Assembly (NCBI RefSeq): GCF_900106045.1
Contig: NZ_LT629802.1
Coordinates: forward strand, 5,704,001-5,768,000
Direction of reading: 5' to 3'
DNA length: 64,000 bases
DNA from: Pseudomonas mucidolens
GTDB taxonomy: Bacteria; Pseudomonadota; Gammaproteobacteria; Pseudomonadales; Pseudomonadaceae
Both the position numbers and the translations under genes were made by a program. How positions within the stretch are numbered: position 1 is the stretch's first letter; each line of letters starts with the position of its first letter. Under the pieces are notes generated by a model. It was not told the origin of the DNA. It saw only the letters and a program-made list of their open reading frames with translations, and did no database searches. Positions 1 through 8,163 of the stretch are shown here, piece after piece.

Positions 1-437
1 AAATTGCCGGGTGCTACAAGCGTTACCACTGCCCGTTATCCCGCACGATCTACCTGGGCAAACCGCCGCAGCACTTTATCGAGGGTGAAAAAGCGGTGGT
101 CGAGGGCATTGCCGCCGGCCTCGAAGCTGCAAAACCCGGCAATACCACCGGTGATATCGCCGTGGCGTTTTTCAAGGTGCTGGAAAAATTCGGCATCCAC
201 AAAGACAGCCGCTGTGGTTACCCGATCGGTATCAGTTATCCACCGGATTGGGGCGAGCGCACCATGAGCTTGCGCCCTGGCGATACGAGTGTGTTGCAGC
301 CGGGCATGACCTTCCACTTTATGCCGGGATTGTGGATGGACGACTGGGGCCTGGAAATCACCGAAAGCATTCTGATCACCGACACCGGGGTCGAGACGCT
401 GTGCAATGTGCCACGCCAACTGTTCGTCAAGGATTGA
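1..437 (+). CDS. doeA: Ectoine hydrolase DoeA, C-terminal part (cut by window edge)
   Basis: The open frame enters the window at base 3 and ends at 437. About 144 residues remain of what is normally a protein of roughly 400. The fragment has the late part of a pita-bread (M24 aminopeptidase-like) fold, including ISYPPDWGE, a PGMTFHFMPG turn and a final acidic segment GLEITESILIT. This pattern is typical of the DoeA/EutD ectoine hydrolases, which open the ectoine ring to N-acetyl-diaminobutyrate in the cytoplasm. The identification leans on the next four genes, which are the rest of the ectoine degradation set. The stop lies 3 bases before the doeB start, so the two are probably cotranscribed. 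The N-terminal domain and the start lie outside the window. Confidence 0.85.
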   Translation, partial: IAGCYKRYHCPLSRTIYLGKPPQHFIEGEKAVVEGIAAGLEAAKPGNTTGDIAVAFFKVLEKFGIHKDSRCGYPIGISYPPDWGERTMSLRPGDTSVLQPGMTFHFMPGLWMDDWGLEITESILITDTGVETLCNVPRQLFVKD

Positions 438-440
438 ACC

Positions 441-1442
441 ATGAGCGATTTGCCTGAAAACCCCATCAGCACCACCGTGGATTTCACCCGTGACGGCGTG
501 CAGCACGGCTTTCTCAAGCTGCCTTATTCCCGCGACGACTCGGCCTGGGGCGCGGTGATGATTCCACTCACCGTGATCCAGCATGGGCGGGGGCCGACCG
601 CGTTGCTTACGGGCGGCAATCATGGTGACGAATACGAAGGTCCGGTGGCCCTGAGCAAATTGGCCCAGGGCCTGAGCGCGGCTGACGTCAGTGGCCGATT
701 GATCATTGTGCCGTTCATGAACACGCCGGCCTTTCGCGCCGGCCGACGTACTTCACCCGTCGACCAAGGCAATCTCAATCGCAGCTTTCCCGGCAAACCG
801 GACGGCAGCGTGACCGAGAAAATCGCCGACTACTTCACCCGCACGCTACTGCCGCTGGCCGATATCGTGCTGGATATCCATTCCGGTGGTCGCACCCTGG
901 ACTTTCTGCCATTCGCCGCCTGTCATGTGCTGGCCGACAAACAGCAGCAGGCCCAATGCGAAGCCGGGATGCGCGCGTTCAACGCGCCCTACAGCATGCG
1001 CATGCTGGAGTTGGACGCCGGGGCGATGTACGACACCGCTGCCGAAAGCCAGGGCAAAGTCTTTGTCACCACCGAACTGGGTGGCGGCGGTTCGTCCACG
1101 GCGCGCAGTGTGGCAATCGCCGAGCGCGGGGTACGCAACCTGCTGGTGCATGCCGGAATTCTCCAGGGCGAAATCGAGTACCGGGAGTCCAAGCTGCTCG
1201 ATATGCCGGCTGCCGACTGCTTTATCGCCAGCGAGCATGACGGCCTGCTGGAAATGTGCCGGGACCTGGGCGACACGGTGCGCCAGGGCGATGTGATCGC
1301 CCGCGTGTACGACGCCACCCGCAGCGGCGTTGCTGCGGTGGAATACCGCGCGGCGCGCAGTGGCTTGCTGGCGGCGCGGCATTTTCCGGGGTTGGTGCAG
1401 TGCGGAGACACGGTGGCGGTGATCGCCGACGTGCTGAGCTGA
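441..1442 (+). CDS. doeB: N-alpha-acetyl-L-2,4-diaminobutyrate deacetylase DoeB
   Basis: This 333-residue zinc hydrolase belongs to the succinylglutamate desuccinylase/aspartoacylase family. It removes acetate from N-acetyl-L-2,4-diaminobutyrate, the product of DoeA, to give 2,4-diaminobutyrate. The metal site is visible: GGNHGDEYEG gives His61 and Glu64, and DIHSGG gives His147. A conserved NLNRSFPG segment (residues 111-118) precedes the second half of the domain, and the C-terminal third is the beta-barrel extension of this family. The ATG follows the doeA stop by 3 bases, so the genes form one transcription unit. The length is normal and nothing looks damaged. Distant relatives act on other N-acyl amino acids, so the substrate is assigned mainly from context. 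Confidence 0.87.
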   Translation: MSDLPENPISTTVDFTRDGVQHGFLKLPYSRDDSAWGAVMIPLTVIQHGRGPTALLTGGNHGDEYEGPVALSKLAQGLSAADVSGRLIIVPFMNTPAFRAGRRTSPVDQGNLNRSFPGKPDGSVTEKIADYFTRTLLPLADIVLDIHSGGRTLDFLPFAACHVLADKQQQAQCEAGMRAFNAPYSMRMLELDAGAMYDTAAESQGKVFVTTELGGGGSSTARSVAIAERGVRNLLVHAGILQGEIEYRESKLLDMPAADCFIASEHDGLLEMCRDLGDTVRQGDVIARVYDATRSGVAAVEYRAARSGLLAARHFPGLVQCGDTVAVIADVLS

Positions 1443-1471
1443 AACTCGATCGTTGTGGAGACCCGCGGCCC

Positions 1472-1951
1472 ATGCACAAACTCGACCGCTATGACCTGAA
1501 AATCCTGCGCATCCTCGCCGAGGACGCGCGCATTACCAAGTCGAGCCTGGCGGAGGCCATCAACCTGTCGGTCACCCCGGCCTGGGAGCGGGTGCGCAAA
1601 CTGGAGGCGTTGGGCCTGATCAAGGGCTACCGTGCCCGGATCGACTGGAACGCTGTGTTCAAAAGCCAGCAAGTGCTGGTGGAAATCACCCTGGCCCGCC
1701 ACACCGCTCAGGACATGCGACGCTTCGAGCAACGGATGCACGACGCCAGCGAAGTGGCCTTCTGTTACGCCACCGGCGGCGGTGTCGACTACATGGCGAT
1801 GATCCAAGCCCCGGACATTGACCACTACCAACGTTTCATCGACCAGCTATTGCTCGATGACCTGGGTATCGAGCGCTACTTCACCTACATCGTCACCAAG
1901 ACCATCAAGACCTCGGGGGCGTTGCCCGCCGAGCTGGCGCAGGCGCTCTAG
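1472..1951 (+). CDS. doeX: Lrp/AsnC-family regulator DoeX
   Basis: This 159-residue regulator starts at the ATG after GTGGAGAC. An open frame extends further upstream into doeB but lacks a better start. The N-terminal part is an AsnC winged helix (LDRYDLKILRILAEDARI, then LAEAINLSVTPAWERVRKLE). The rest is the Lrp ligand-binding and oligomerisation domain. In ectoine-degrading bacteria doeX sits between doeB and doeC and acts as the local regulator responding to pathway intermediates; the same position here supports the name. It lies 29 bases after doeB and 133 bases before the doeC start, so it may be cotranscribed with doeAB while also acting on a promoter in the downstream gap. No operator was identified. 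Confidence 0.85.
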   Translation: MHKLDRYDLKILRILAEDARITKSSLAEAINLSVTPAWERVRKLEALGLIKGYRARIDWNAVFKSQQVLVEITLARHTAQDMRRFEQRMHDASEVAFCYATGGGVDYMAMIQAPDIDHYQRFIDQLLLDDLGIERYFTYIVTKTIKTSGALPAELAQAL

Positions 1952-2084
1952 GGGTCACCGCAAAAGCCACTGTTTAGCGGTGTCCATTCAGGAAAAACCA
2001 CCGGCCACGCCCCGGTCAAACGTCAGATCCCCACGGCGCGGCTGCCCTAGCATGGTTCCACGCCAAAGGTTTGGAGCGAACCCC

Positions 2085-3557
2085 ATGACATACAAACACC
2101 CGTTGCTATTCAAGGCCCTGTGCTATGTCGACGGCCAATGGGTCCACAGTCACAGCGGCCACAGCGTCGCGGTGCACAACCCGGGCAATCAGCAACTGAT
2201 CGGCCATGTTCCCATGCTCGACCCGCTGCAAATCACCGCCGCCGTGGACGCCGCGCACCGTGCCTTTGCCAGCTGGCGCCAACAGAGCCTTGAGGCCCGC
2301 GCCATCATCCTGCGACGTTGGGCAAGTCTGATCCTTGAGCACCAGGAAGACCTGGCGCGCATTCTCAGCCAGGAACAAGGTAAACCCCTCGCCGAGTCTC
2401 GTGGCGAAATTGCCTATGCCGCGAGCTTTATCCCGTGGTTCGCCGAAGAAGCACGGCGCCTCTACGGCCAGCACATTCCCAGTCATATTGCCGGTGCGCA
2501 GTTGGGTACGTTGAAGGAACCGGTCGGCGTCTGTGCCTTGCTGACGCCCTGGAATTTCCCTTCCGCCATGATCACCCGCAAAGCCGCCGCGGCGTTGGCG
2601 GCCGGTTGCACGGTGGTGATCAAGCCGGCCCATGAAACCCCTTATTCAGCGTTGGCGCTGGCGCAACTGGCTGAAGAGGCAGGCTTCCCGGCGGGCGTAT
2701 TCAACGTGGTGTTGGGTGAGCCGCAGATGGCCATGCAAACCCTGGTGCAGGACAGCCGCGTGCGTGCCGTCAGCTTCACCGGCTCGACCCGGGTCGGCAA
2801 GTTGGTGCTGCAGGCGGCGGCCCAGGACGTGAAGAAGGTCGCCCTGGAACTGGGCGGCAATGCGCCTTTTATTGTCTGCGCCGATGCCGATCTGGAGCTC
2901 GCGGTGAACGTCGCCGTGCAAGCCAAGTTCCAGACCTCCGGGCAGGATTGCTGCGCCGCCAACCGGATCATGGTCGAGCGCTCGATTTATCCGGCGTTTC
3001 TCAGCCGTTTTGCCGCCGCCGTGCGCGAACTGCGGGTCGGCCCGGCGCTGCTCGGGGAGCAGGAGCAAGATGTCGAGGTCGGGCCGTTGATGCATCAGGC
3101 CTCCTTCGAGGTAACCGCCGAGCGCGTGGCCGACGCCTTGCGCCTGGGTGCTCGACGCCTGGTGGGCGGCGAAGCACACGCCTTGGGCGGTTTGTTCTAC
3201 CAGCCCACGGTGCTCGCCGACGTCACCCCGCAGATGCGTATCTACCGTGAAGAAAACTTCGCGCCCATCGCCGGCGTGATGCCGTTCGACAGCATCGAGC
3301 AAGCCATCGCACTGGCCAACGACACCGAATACGGTCTGGCTGCCTATATTTGTTCCAACCGCCTGGACCTGATCTATCCGCTGATTCGCCGTCTCGACCA
3401 CGCGATGGTGGCCGTCAATGGCGTCAAGTTTACCGGTCATCCAATTCCGTTCGGCGGCATGAAAGCCTCGGGCCTGGGCCGTGAAGGCGGCACCGAGGGC
3501 TTCGAAGCCTTTGTCGAAACCAAATACTTTTGCCTGCATCACCAAGGCCAGTTCTAA
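2085..3557 (+). CDS. doeC: NAD(P)-dependent aspartate-semialdehyde dehydrogenase DoeC (ALDH family)
   Basis: This 490-residue aldehyde dehydrogenase is of the succinate-semialdehyde dehydrogenase type. The catalytic Glu255 lies in LELGGNAPF and the catalytic Cys289 in GQDCCAANR. The NAD-binding LTPWNFP and FTGSTRVGK motifs are present. In the doe pathway it oxidises aspartate semialdehyde, made by DoeD, to aspartate. The chosen ATG follows GGAGCGAACCCC; the frame is open upstream for about 260 bases but that part overlaps doeX and looks non-coding. It is followed 11 bases later by doeD. By sequence alone it could also be a succinate-semialdehyde dehydrogenase; the context favours DoeC. Confidence 0.83.
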   Translation: MTYKHPLLFKALCYVDGQWVHSHSGHSVAVHNPGNQQLIGHVPMLDPLQITAAVDAAHRAFASWRQQSLEARAIILRRWASLILEHQEDLARILSQEQGKPLAESRGEIAYAASFIPWFAEEARRLYGQHIPSHIAGAQLGTLKEPVGVCALLTPWNFPSAMITRKAAAALAAGCTVVIKPAHETPYSALALAQLAEEAGFPAGVFNVVLGEPQMAMQTLVQDSRVRAVSFTGSTRVGKLVLQAAAQDVKKVALELGGNAPFIVCADADLELAVNVAVQAKFQTSGQDCCAANRIMVERSIYPAFLSRFAAAVRELRVGPALLGEQEQDVEVGPLMHQASFEVTAERVADALRLGARRLVGGEAHALGGLFYQPTVLADVTPQMRIYREENFAPIAGVMPFDSIEQAIALANDTEYGLAAYICSNRLDLIYPLIRRLDHAMVAVNGVKFTGHPIPFGGMKASGLGREGGTEGFEAFVETKYFCLHHQGQF

Positions 3558-3568
3558 GGAGACCCGCC

Positions 3569-4954
3569 ATGAGCCACGACCTCGAAACGCTGTTCGAACA
3601 AGACCGCGCGCACTTCATGCACCCGTCGACCCACGCCCATGACCACGCCAGTGGCACCCTCAAGGGGCGCATCATCAAAAGCGCTTCCGGCATTCGCATC
3701 CGCGATCACGAAGGTCGCGAATTCATCGATGCCTTCGCCGGCCTGTACTGCGTCAACATCGGCTACGGCCGCACCGAAGTCGCCGATGCCATCTACAAAC
3801 AGGCCAAGGAGCTGGCTTACTATCACACCTACGTCGGCCACTCGAGCGAGGCCATCATCGAACTGTCCAGCCGCATCATGGAGTGGGCGCCCGAAGGCAT
3901 GAAAAAGGTCTACTACGGCCTGTCCGGCTCCGACGCCAACGAAACCCAGATCAAACTGGTGCGTTACTACAACAACGTCCTCGGCCGGCCGCAGAAAAAG
4001 AAAATCATCTCCCGTGATCGCGGCTACCACGGCTCAGGCATCATGACCGGCAGCCTCACCGGCCTTGCGGCGTTCCACCAGCACTTCGACCTGCCGGAGC
4101 AAGGCATTAAACACACGGTTTGCCCACATTGGTACCGCAAGGCCCCGGCCGGCATGGATGAAGCGACATTCGTGCGCCACTGCGCCGACGAACTGGAAAA
4201 AATGATCCTTGCCGAAGGCCCCGACACCGTCGCCGCCTTCATCGGCGAACCGCTGATGGGCACCGGCGGCATCATCGTCCCTCCCGCCGGTTATTGGGCG
4301 GCGATACAAGCGGTGCTGAACAAATACGACGTGCTGCTGATCGCCGACGAAGTGGTCTGCGCCTTCGGTCGTCTTGGCTCGAAAATGGGCAGCCAACGCT
4401 ACGGCATGCGCCCCGACCTGATCACCACCGCCAAAGGCCTGACCAGCGCTTACGCACCGTTATCCGCAGTGATCATTGGCGAAAAAGTCTGGAGCGTGAT
4501 CGAAACAGCCTCCACCGCCGAAGGCGCCATGGGCCACGGCTGGACCTATTCCGGCCACCCGATCTGCGCCGCCGCGGCCCTGGCCAACCTCGACATCCTC
4601 GAGCGCGAAAACCTCACCGCCAATGCCGACCAAGTCGGCAACTACCTCAACCGTCGCCTGCGCGAAACCCTCGAAGGCCACCCACTGGTCGGCGAAGTTC
4701 GCGGCGACGGCATGCTCGCCGCCGTCGAATTCATGGCCAACCGCGAACAGCGAACCCCGTTCGACGCCGCACTCAAAGTCGGCCCTAAAGTATCTGCCGC
4801 CTGCCTGGAACGCGGCATGATCGCCCGCGCAATGCCCCACGGCGACATCCTCGGCTTCGCCCCGCCGCTGATCCTGACCGAGGCGGAAGCGGACCTGATC
4901 GTCGATATTACAAAAAGCGCGATTGATCAGGTGGCGAGTGAGGTGTTGGGCTAA
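3569..4954 (+). CDS. doeD: Diaminobutyrate transaminase DoeD (class III PLP aminotransferase)
   Basis: This 461-residue class III aminotransferase has the PLP site visible: LLIADEV with Asp260 and TTAKGLTSAY with the Schiff-base Lys289. GLSGSDANE and SRDRGYHG are the usual cofactor-phosphate loops. In this cluster it would move the terminal amino group of 2,4-diaminobutyrate to an acceptor to give aspartate semialdehyde for DoeC. The start follows AAGGAGACCCGCC, 11 bases after doeC, so it is the last gene of the operon. The terminator 85 bases further on is also the left attachment repeat of the genomic island. Omega-amino acid:pyruvate transaminases look very similar, so the substrate is inferred from neighbours. 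Confidence 0.83.
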   Translation: MSHDLETLFEQDRAHFMHPSTHAHDHASGTLKGRIIKSASGIRIRDHEGREFIDAFAGLYCVNIGYGRTEVADAIYKQAKELAYYHTYVGHSSEAIIELSSRIMEWAPEGMKKVYYGLSGSDANETQIKLVRYYNNVLGRPQKKKIISRDRGYHGSGIMTGSLTGLAAFHQHFDLPEQGIKHTVCPHWYRKAPAGMDEATFVRHCADELEKMILAEGPDTVAAFIGEPLMGTGGIIVPPAGYWAAIQAVLNKYDVLLIADEVVCAFGRLGSKMGSQRYGMRPDLITTAKGLTSAYAPLSAVIIGEKVWSVIETASTAEGAMGHGWTYSGHPICAAAALANLDILERENLTANADQVGNYLNRRLRETLEGHPLVGEVRGDGMLAAVEFMANREQRTPFDAALKVGPKVSAACLERGMIARAMPHGDILGFAPPLILTEAEADLIVDITKSAIDQVASEVLG

Positions 4955-5039
4955 AGCAAAAACGCGGAGTGGCGGTGGGTCAGTTGCCAGAAGTGTTGGC
5001 TGACTCATCGCGATGTTGGGAGGGCGGTTTTTGACGGGC

Positions 5040-5066
5040 ATTAAAAAGCCGGCTTGTGGGCGGCTT
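5040..5066. repeat. Left attachment repeat (attL) of the island, also the doeD terminator
   Basis: The 20-base sequence attaaaaagccggcttgtgg begins here and again at 35722. It is followed in both places by one differing base and cggctt, giving 26 identities in 27. Each copy folds as an AAGCCGGC/GCCGGCTT-type hairpin, so it serves as a rho-independent terminator. The right copy lies beside a tyrosine integrase, which makes this a site-specific insertion at a terminator. Terminators of this sequence are common in Pseudomonas, so the repeat alone would be weak evidence; the arm-type repeats at 5117 and 35579 strengthen it. Confidence 0.72.
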
Positions 5067-5116
5067 TATTGTTTGATTTTTGCCTTATTTTGCTGGGCTT
5101 GTGTGAGTTGGAAAAT

Positions 5117-5140
5117 TTTATCCCCCCATTTGTCCCCCCA
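5117..5140 (+). repeat. Tandem 12-bp arm-type repeat, left end
   Basis: Two head-to-tail copies read tttatcccccca and tttgtcccccca. The same tandem pair, in the same orientation, is at 35579-35602 next to the integrase start. Placement just inside both attachment repeats fits integrase arm-binding sites; this role is inferred. Confidence 0.6.
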
Positions 5141-5324
5141 TCCGGAATGTTCGTAGAGGGAGCTCGCCCGCTGACTCTACTCTAGTATCGAGTTCTTCAT
5201 TGGGTGCTTATGCAAAGCTTAGTTTTTGAAGGGGATGTAGATCTCGCCTTGCCCGGCTGGTTTTCGATTCGGCTGGTGCGCCAATACCGGCCATTGATCG
5301 GTGAGTAGCCGTGGCGCTCGAAAA

Positions 5325-5340
5325 CGTTTTTACACAGCCT
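5325..5340. repeat. Left arm of a 16-bp inverted repeat around the HEPN cassette
   Basis: The sequence cgtttttacacagcct is the exact reverse complement of aggctgtgtaaaaacg at 10945-10960. The two copies flank the three-gene cassette and little else. They may be remnants of a transposable element's ends; no transposase or target duplication was found beside them. Confidence 0.55.
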
Positions 5341-5439
5341 AGGTCGTTAGTGGCCCCTCACGAAAGGCATCTTCGGGTCCTAAGTAGCCTCACGCGAGAG
5401 GTTGCCAGGCGCTGCAAAGATGCTCACGTAACAGCCGAC

Positions 5440-8055
5440 TCAGCCCCTTCGGCTTCGGATACGGGTAAACAACGTGTTCACGGCCTCAATATCCCCATGC
5501 AACTCGTCTGGATGTGTTACGGGACGCTGCTGGCCGGCCGCATGTGAATGCGCGCTCACATTGCGGCAGCATCGGTCGTGCAAGCGTTGCACTTCACGGA
5601 ATTCCTGCTCCTGCACAGCCATCACGCCGTTAAGCCGGCCTACTGAGATTCCGTCGCGGAAACGGACTACGGTTTCGTTGAGTATCGTGTCCTCGATACC
5701 GATTTCAATCGTCACGCGAAGATCACTATATGCATTACGGATCGCATACCGCTCAGTGTCTCCGGGAGGGGTGTTGAAGGTTGCTGCAATTTGCTGCTGG
5801 TCACGACGGTGTTGCGCGATGCGCTCGCGGTGCCGGCGCATGTCATACGGCAAACCGGCATCGACGTAGCCAGGGCCTTCCGCCCGGTAGCTGATCGACC
5901 TAACTTCAGGTGCGAGACCCGCATCTTGGCAGAGCGTTATCAGTTCACCGAAGAATACAGCGTCGTGGGTGAATACAATGACTTGCCGGTTGGCCGACTC
6001 TTTGACAATTCTTTGCGCGACGGCGGTTCGATGGCTGTGGTCGAGGCTTGAGACAGGGTCGTCGAAAACGATTCCGGAAGTCGATCCTGACTGATGAAGC
6101 TCAGCGAAGAAGTAGGCAAGCGCACACATACGCTGCTCTGCTTCGCTCAACACTTGGTGCGGGGCAAGCTGGCAGTCTAACAGCTGAATTCCCAGGCGAA
6201 CTGCCCCGGCGTCACCGGCTGAGCTGACTCCAGCTTCAACGTGCCTGAGTTCTAGTCTAGTGAGCTCCTCGTTCATGCGTCCAGCCAGAGCCTCACTGAT
6301 GTATGTCCGAGTCAGTTGGCCAGCCAGCACGCTAATCGGCCGTGTAGCTGCGATGTCATTTAGGCAATTCTGGAGCCGAACCCTGTGGGCCAGGTTATCA
6401 ATCACCCGTGCTATGCCTTCGATATGGTCGGAAAGTAGCTGTCGCGCTTCCAGCTCTTTCAGCCGTAGCTTTTTGGCCGCTAAGGCCTCTGCGTTCATGT
6501 TTGCGCGCAGGCGGCCCGCCTCTTCGCGAAGTACTTCCGCAGCCTGAGCGATAGACGCCCCCGGGTTCGCTCCACGATACCCAGGACAGTCCTGCCATAC
6601 CCCAGTAGCCACCGCTGTTTTGAGCCACTGAAGTCGGGCGACCAAGTCAGCCTGAAAGGTCTGAATATCGTCCGGAAGCGCTGGCACACGAGCCCTCAGG
6701 CTCTCCAGCATGTTAGGGGCAACTGTGAAGTCGACATTGGCTGGATCGACTTCTCGAACGATCTGCTGCCATGCGTTGCGTGCAGCCTGAGCAGTCTCCG
6801 CTGTCCGGTCTCGAATGTAATGATCGAATCGCTGCAAGCGGTTCTGCGCTTCAGGACTGAGCTCTTGCTGGCAAAGTACACAGACTGCGTCGTCATTGGT
6901 GACCGGGAAGGCCTCTCCTGGATATGCAGTGCTGGACGAATATTCACGAGCAGCGTTGAATAGCAACGCCCAAGAGCCTTGTCCCGTTCCAGGAAGTAGA
7001 TGTGTCGCATCTCCTGCTTGCAACATGGCGGACGCCGCACGTTCAGCTGTCTCAGCCTCAAGGACGGCTCGATGTGCCTGGTGTTTGGCATCGATAACCT
7101 CATCAGACACTACGCCGGTCACCACAGCGATGAGGCTGGCCAATTCATCGACTCGCGTTGCAGCATGGTCAAGTAGCGACGCCCGGGCAGTTGGGTCCGC
7201 TTCGCTGATTTCCTGCGGAAGTCGTACACGCTCCGCCAGCTCATCATCGGCGAGCGCAGCCAATTCACGCGCTCGCGTCAGATCAGTGGTCGGGGAAATC
7301 GGATGGACCGCCCGTCCAGCATCGGTATCGGACGGAATGACACTGAACGGTGTCGTGTCTGTTGCAAGGCCCGTGATCTCAGCCTGTAGCGCGGGTCGCA
7401 GAGCCTGATTGAGTCCATTCGCCAACTGCTGGAGATAAGTCAGAGCAGATGGCTGAAAGTTGGCAGCCTCTCGTGACTGGAGGTAATGCCGAGCGCAGTC
7501 GCCATCAAAAACGGAAATGCCCCGGAGTTCTGGCTGCGCTACGTTATCGGGATCACTTCTCCAGGTCGTCTGTTGGGCGGCGCCGTCCAGCGCGAAGTCA
7601 ATAGCAGCGCTTGGTATGAGCTGCTGGTAATCCGCAGCGTAAGCATTGGCGTAGACAGCACCAGGGCTCCGGGCACGGCACGCCTGCTTCAGCACCCGTG
7701 CGTAACCGGACTTCCCCGTGCCGTTTCCGCCGTACACGATGGTGAGACCATGCGGTTGGAAGTTCAGAACCTCACTGTTCGGGATCTTCCCCACATTAGT
7801 AAGTGAATGCAGGGACTGCAATACGACGGTGTGCTCCCGATTCGGCTCGGCGGGAAAATGGTCTGCGGCGAAAAGGACAGGCTGAAGAACTGGCAGAAAT
7901 GCGCTTCGCATCCCATGGTGTTGCTTAGCGAGATCAAGAATTTCGACAAGATCCTGAGCAGTCCATTCGCCCTGGACACACAAACGGCGCAAGGCGTCGC
8001 TGCGCCACGCCGGCAGCCTTTCCGACCAAGCCAGTACTTCCTCGTATATAGCCAT
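5440..8055 (-). CDS. RloC/PrrC-like AAA ATPase with zinc hook and C-terminal HEPN-like motif
   Basis: This 871-residue SMC/Rad50-like ATPase of the AAA_13 kind has Walker A GGNGTGKSG at 109-117, signature-like LSEAEQ at 636-641, Walker B GIVFDDPVSS at 661-670 and a switch His697 in VIVFTHD. A CVLC pair (392-395) sits in the middle of the helical region, like the zinc hook of Rad50 and of the anticodon nuclease RloC. The C-terminal end contains RNVSAHSH (Arg831, His836/838), resembling the HEPN RNase motif. RloC and PrrC cut tRNA anticodons during phage infection; a similar job is inferred. The start has a good site, GAGAGGTAAGGC before ATG. It is the third gene of a minus-strand cassette, 108 bases after the second, with a strong hairpin in the gap. 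Confidence 0.72.
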   Translation of the reverse strand: MAIYEEVLAWSERLPAWRSDALRRLCVQGEWTAQDLVEILDLAKQHHGMRSAFLPVLQPVLFAADHFPAEPNREHTVVLQSLHSLTNVGKIPNSEVLNFQPHGLTIVYGGNGTGKSGYARVLKQACRARSPGAVYANAYAADYQQLIPSAAIDFALDGAAQQTTWRSDPDNVAQPELRGISVFDGDCARHYLQSREAANFQPSALTYLQQLANGLNQALRPALQAEITGLATDTTPFSVIPSDTDAGRAVHPISPTTDLTRARELAALADDELAERVRLPQEISEADPTARASLLDHAATRVDELASLIAVVTGVVSDEVIDAKHQAHRAVLEAETAERAASAMLQAGDATHLLPGTGQGSWALLFNAAREYSSSTAYPGEAFPVTNDDAVCVLCQQELSPEAQNRLQRFDHYIRDRTAETAQAARNAWQQIVREVDPANVDFTVAPNMLESLRARVPALPDDIQTFQADLVARLQWLKTAVATGVWQDCPGYRGANPGASIAQAAEVLREEAGRLRANMNAEALAAKKLRLKELEARQLLSDHIEGIARVIDNLAHRVRLQNCLNDIAATRPISVLAGQLTRTYISEALAGRMNEELTRLELRHVEAGVSSAGDAGAVRLGIQLLDCQLAPHQVLSEAEQRMCALAYFFAELHQSGSTSGIVFDDPVSSLDHSHRTAVAQRIVKESANRQVIVFTHDAVFFGELITLCQDAGLAPEVRSISYRAEGPGYVDAGLPYDMRRHRERIAQHRRDQQQIAATFNTPPGDTERYAIRNAYSDLRVTIEIGIEDTILNETVVRFRDGISVGRLNGVMAVQEQEFREVQRLHDRCCRNVSAHSHAAGQQRPVTHPDELHGDIEAVNTLFTRIRSRRG

Positions 8056-8119
8056 GCCTTACCTCTCCATGTCCTTGAGGTTGCCTAAACGAACAGCGTA
8101 GCGGATTGTTAGTGACCTC

Positions 8120-8151
8120 CCTCAACAGCTCGCTATCGCGAGCTGTTGAGG
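8120..8151. other. Perfect 14-bp stem hairpin between cassette genes 2 and 3
   Basis: Arms 8120-8133 and 8138-8151 are exact reverse complements around a 4-base loop (tatc). No T-run follows on the minus strand, so it is not a standard terminator. It could limit readthrough into the ATPase gene, protect an mRNA end, or be a protein or RNase target. Confidence 0.6.
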
Positions 8152-8163
8152 CTATACCGTTGA

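Larger units (their letters stand above)
5067..5439. other. Left end of the island, no gene
   Basis: This 373-base stretch holds the left arm repeats (5117-5140) and one arm of a 16-base inverted repeat (5325-5340). A frame of 78 codons runs through its right half into the 3' end of the ATPase gene, but it has no ribosome site and no recognisable product, so I do not call it. Confidence 0.5.

Noticed and set aside
5311-5547. 78-codon frame at the left island end
   Set aside because: No ribosome site, overlaps the inverted repeat and the ATPase gene end, no recognisable product.
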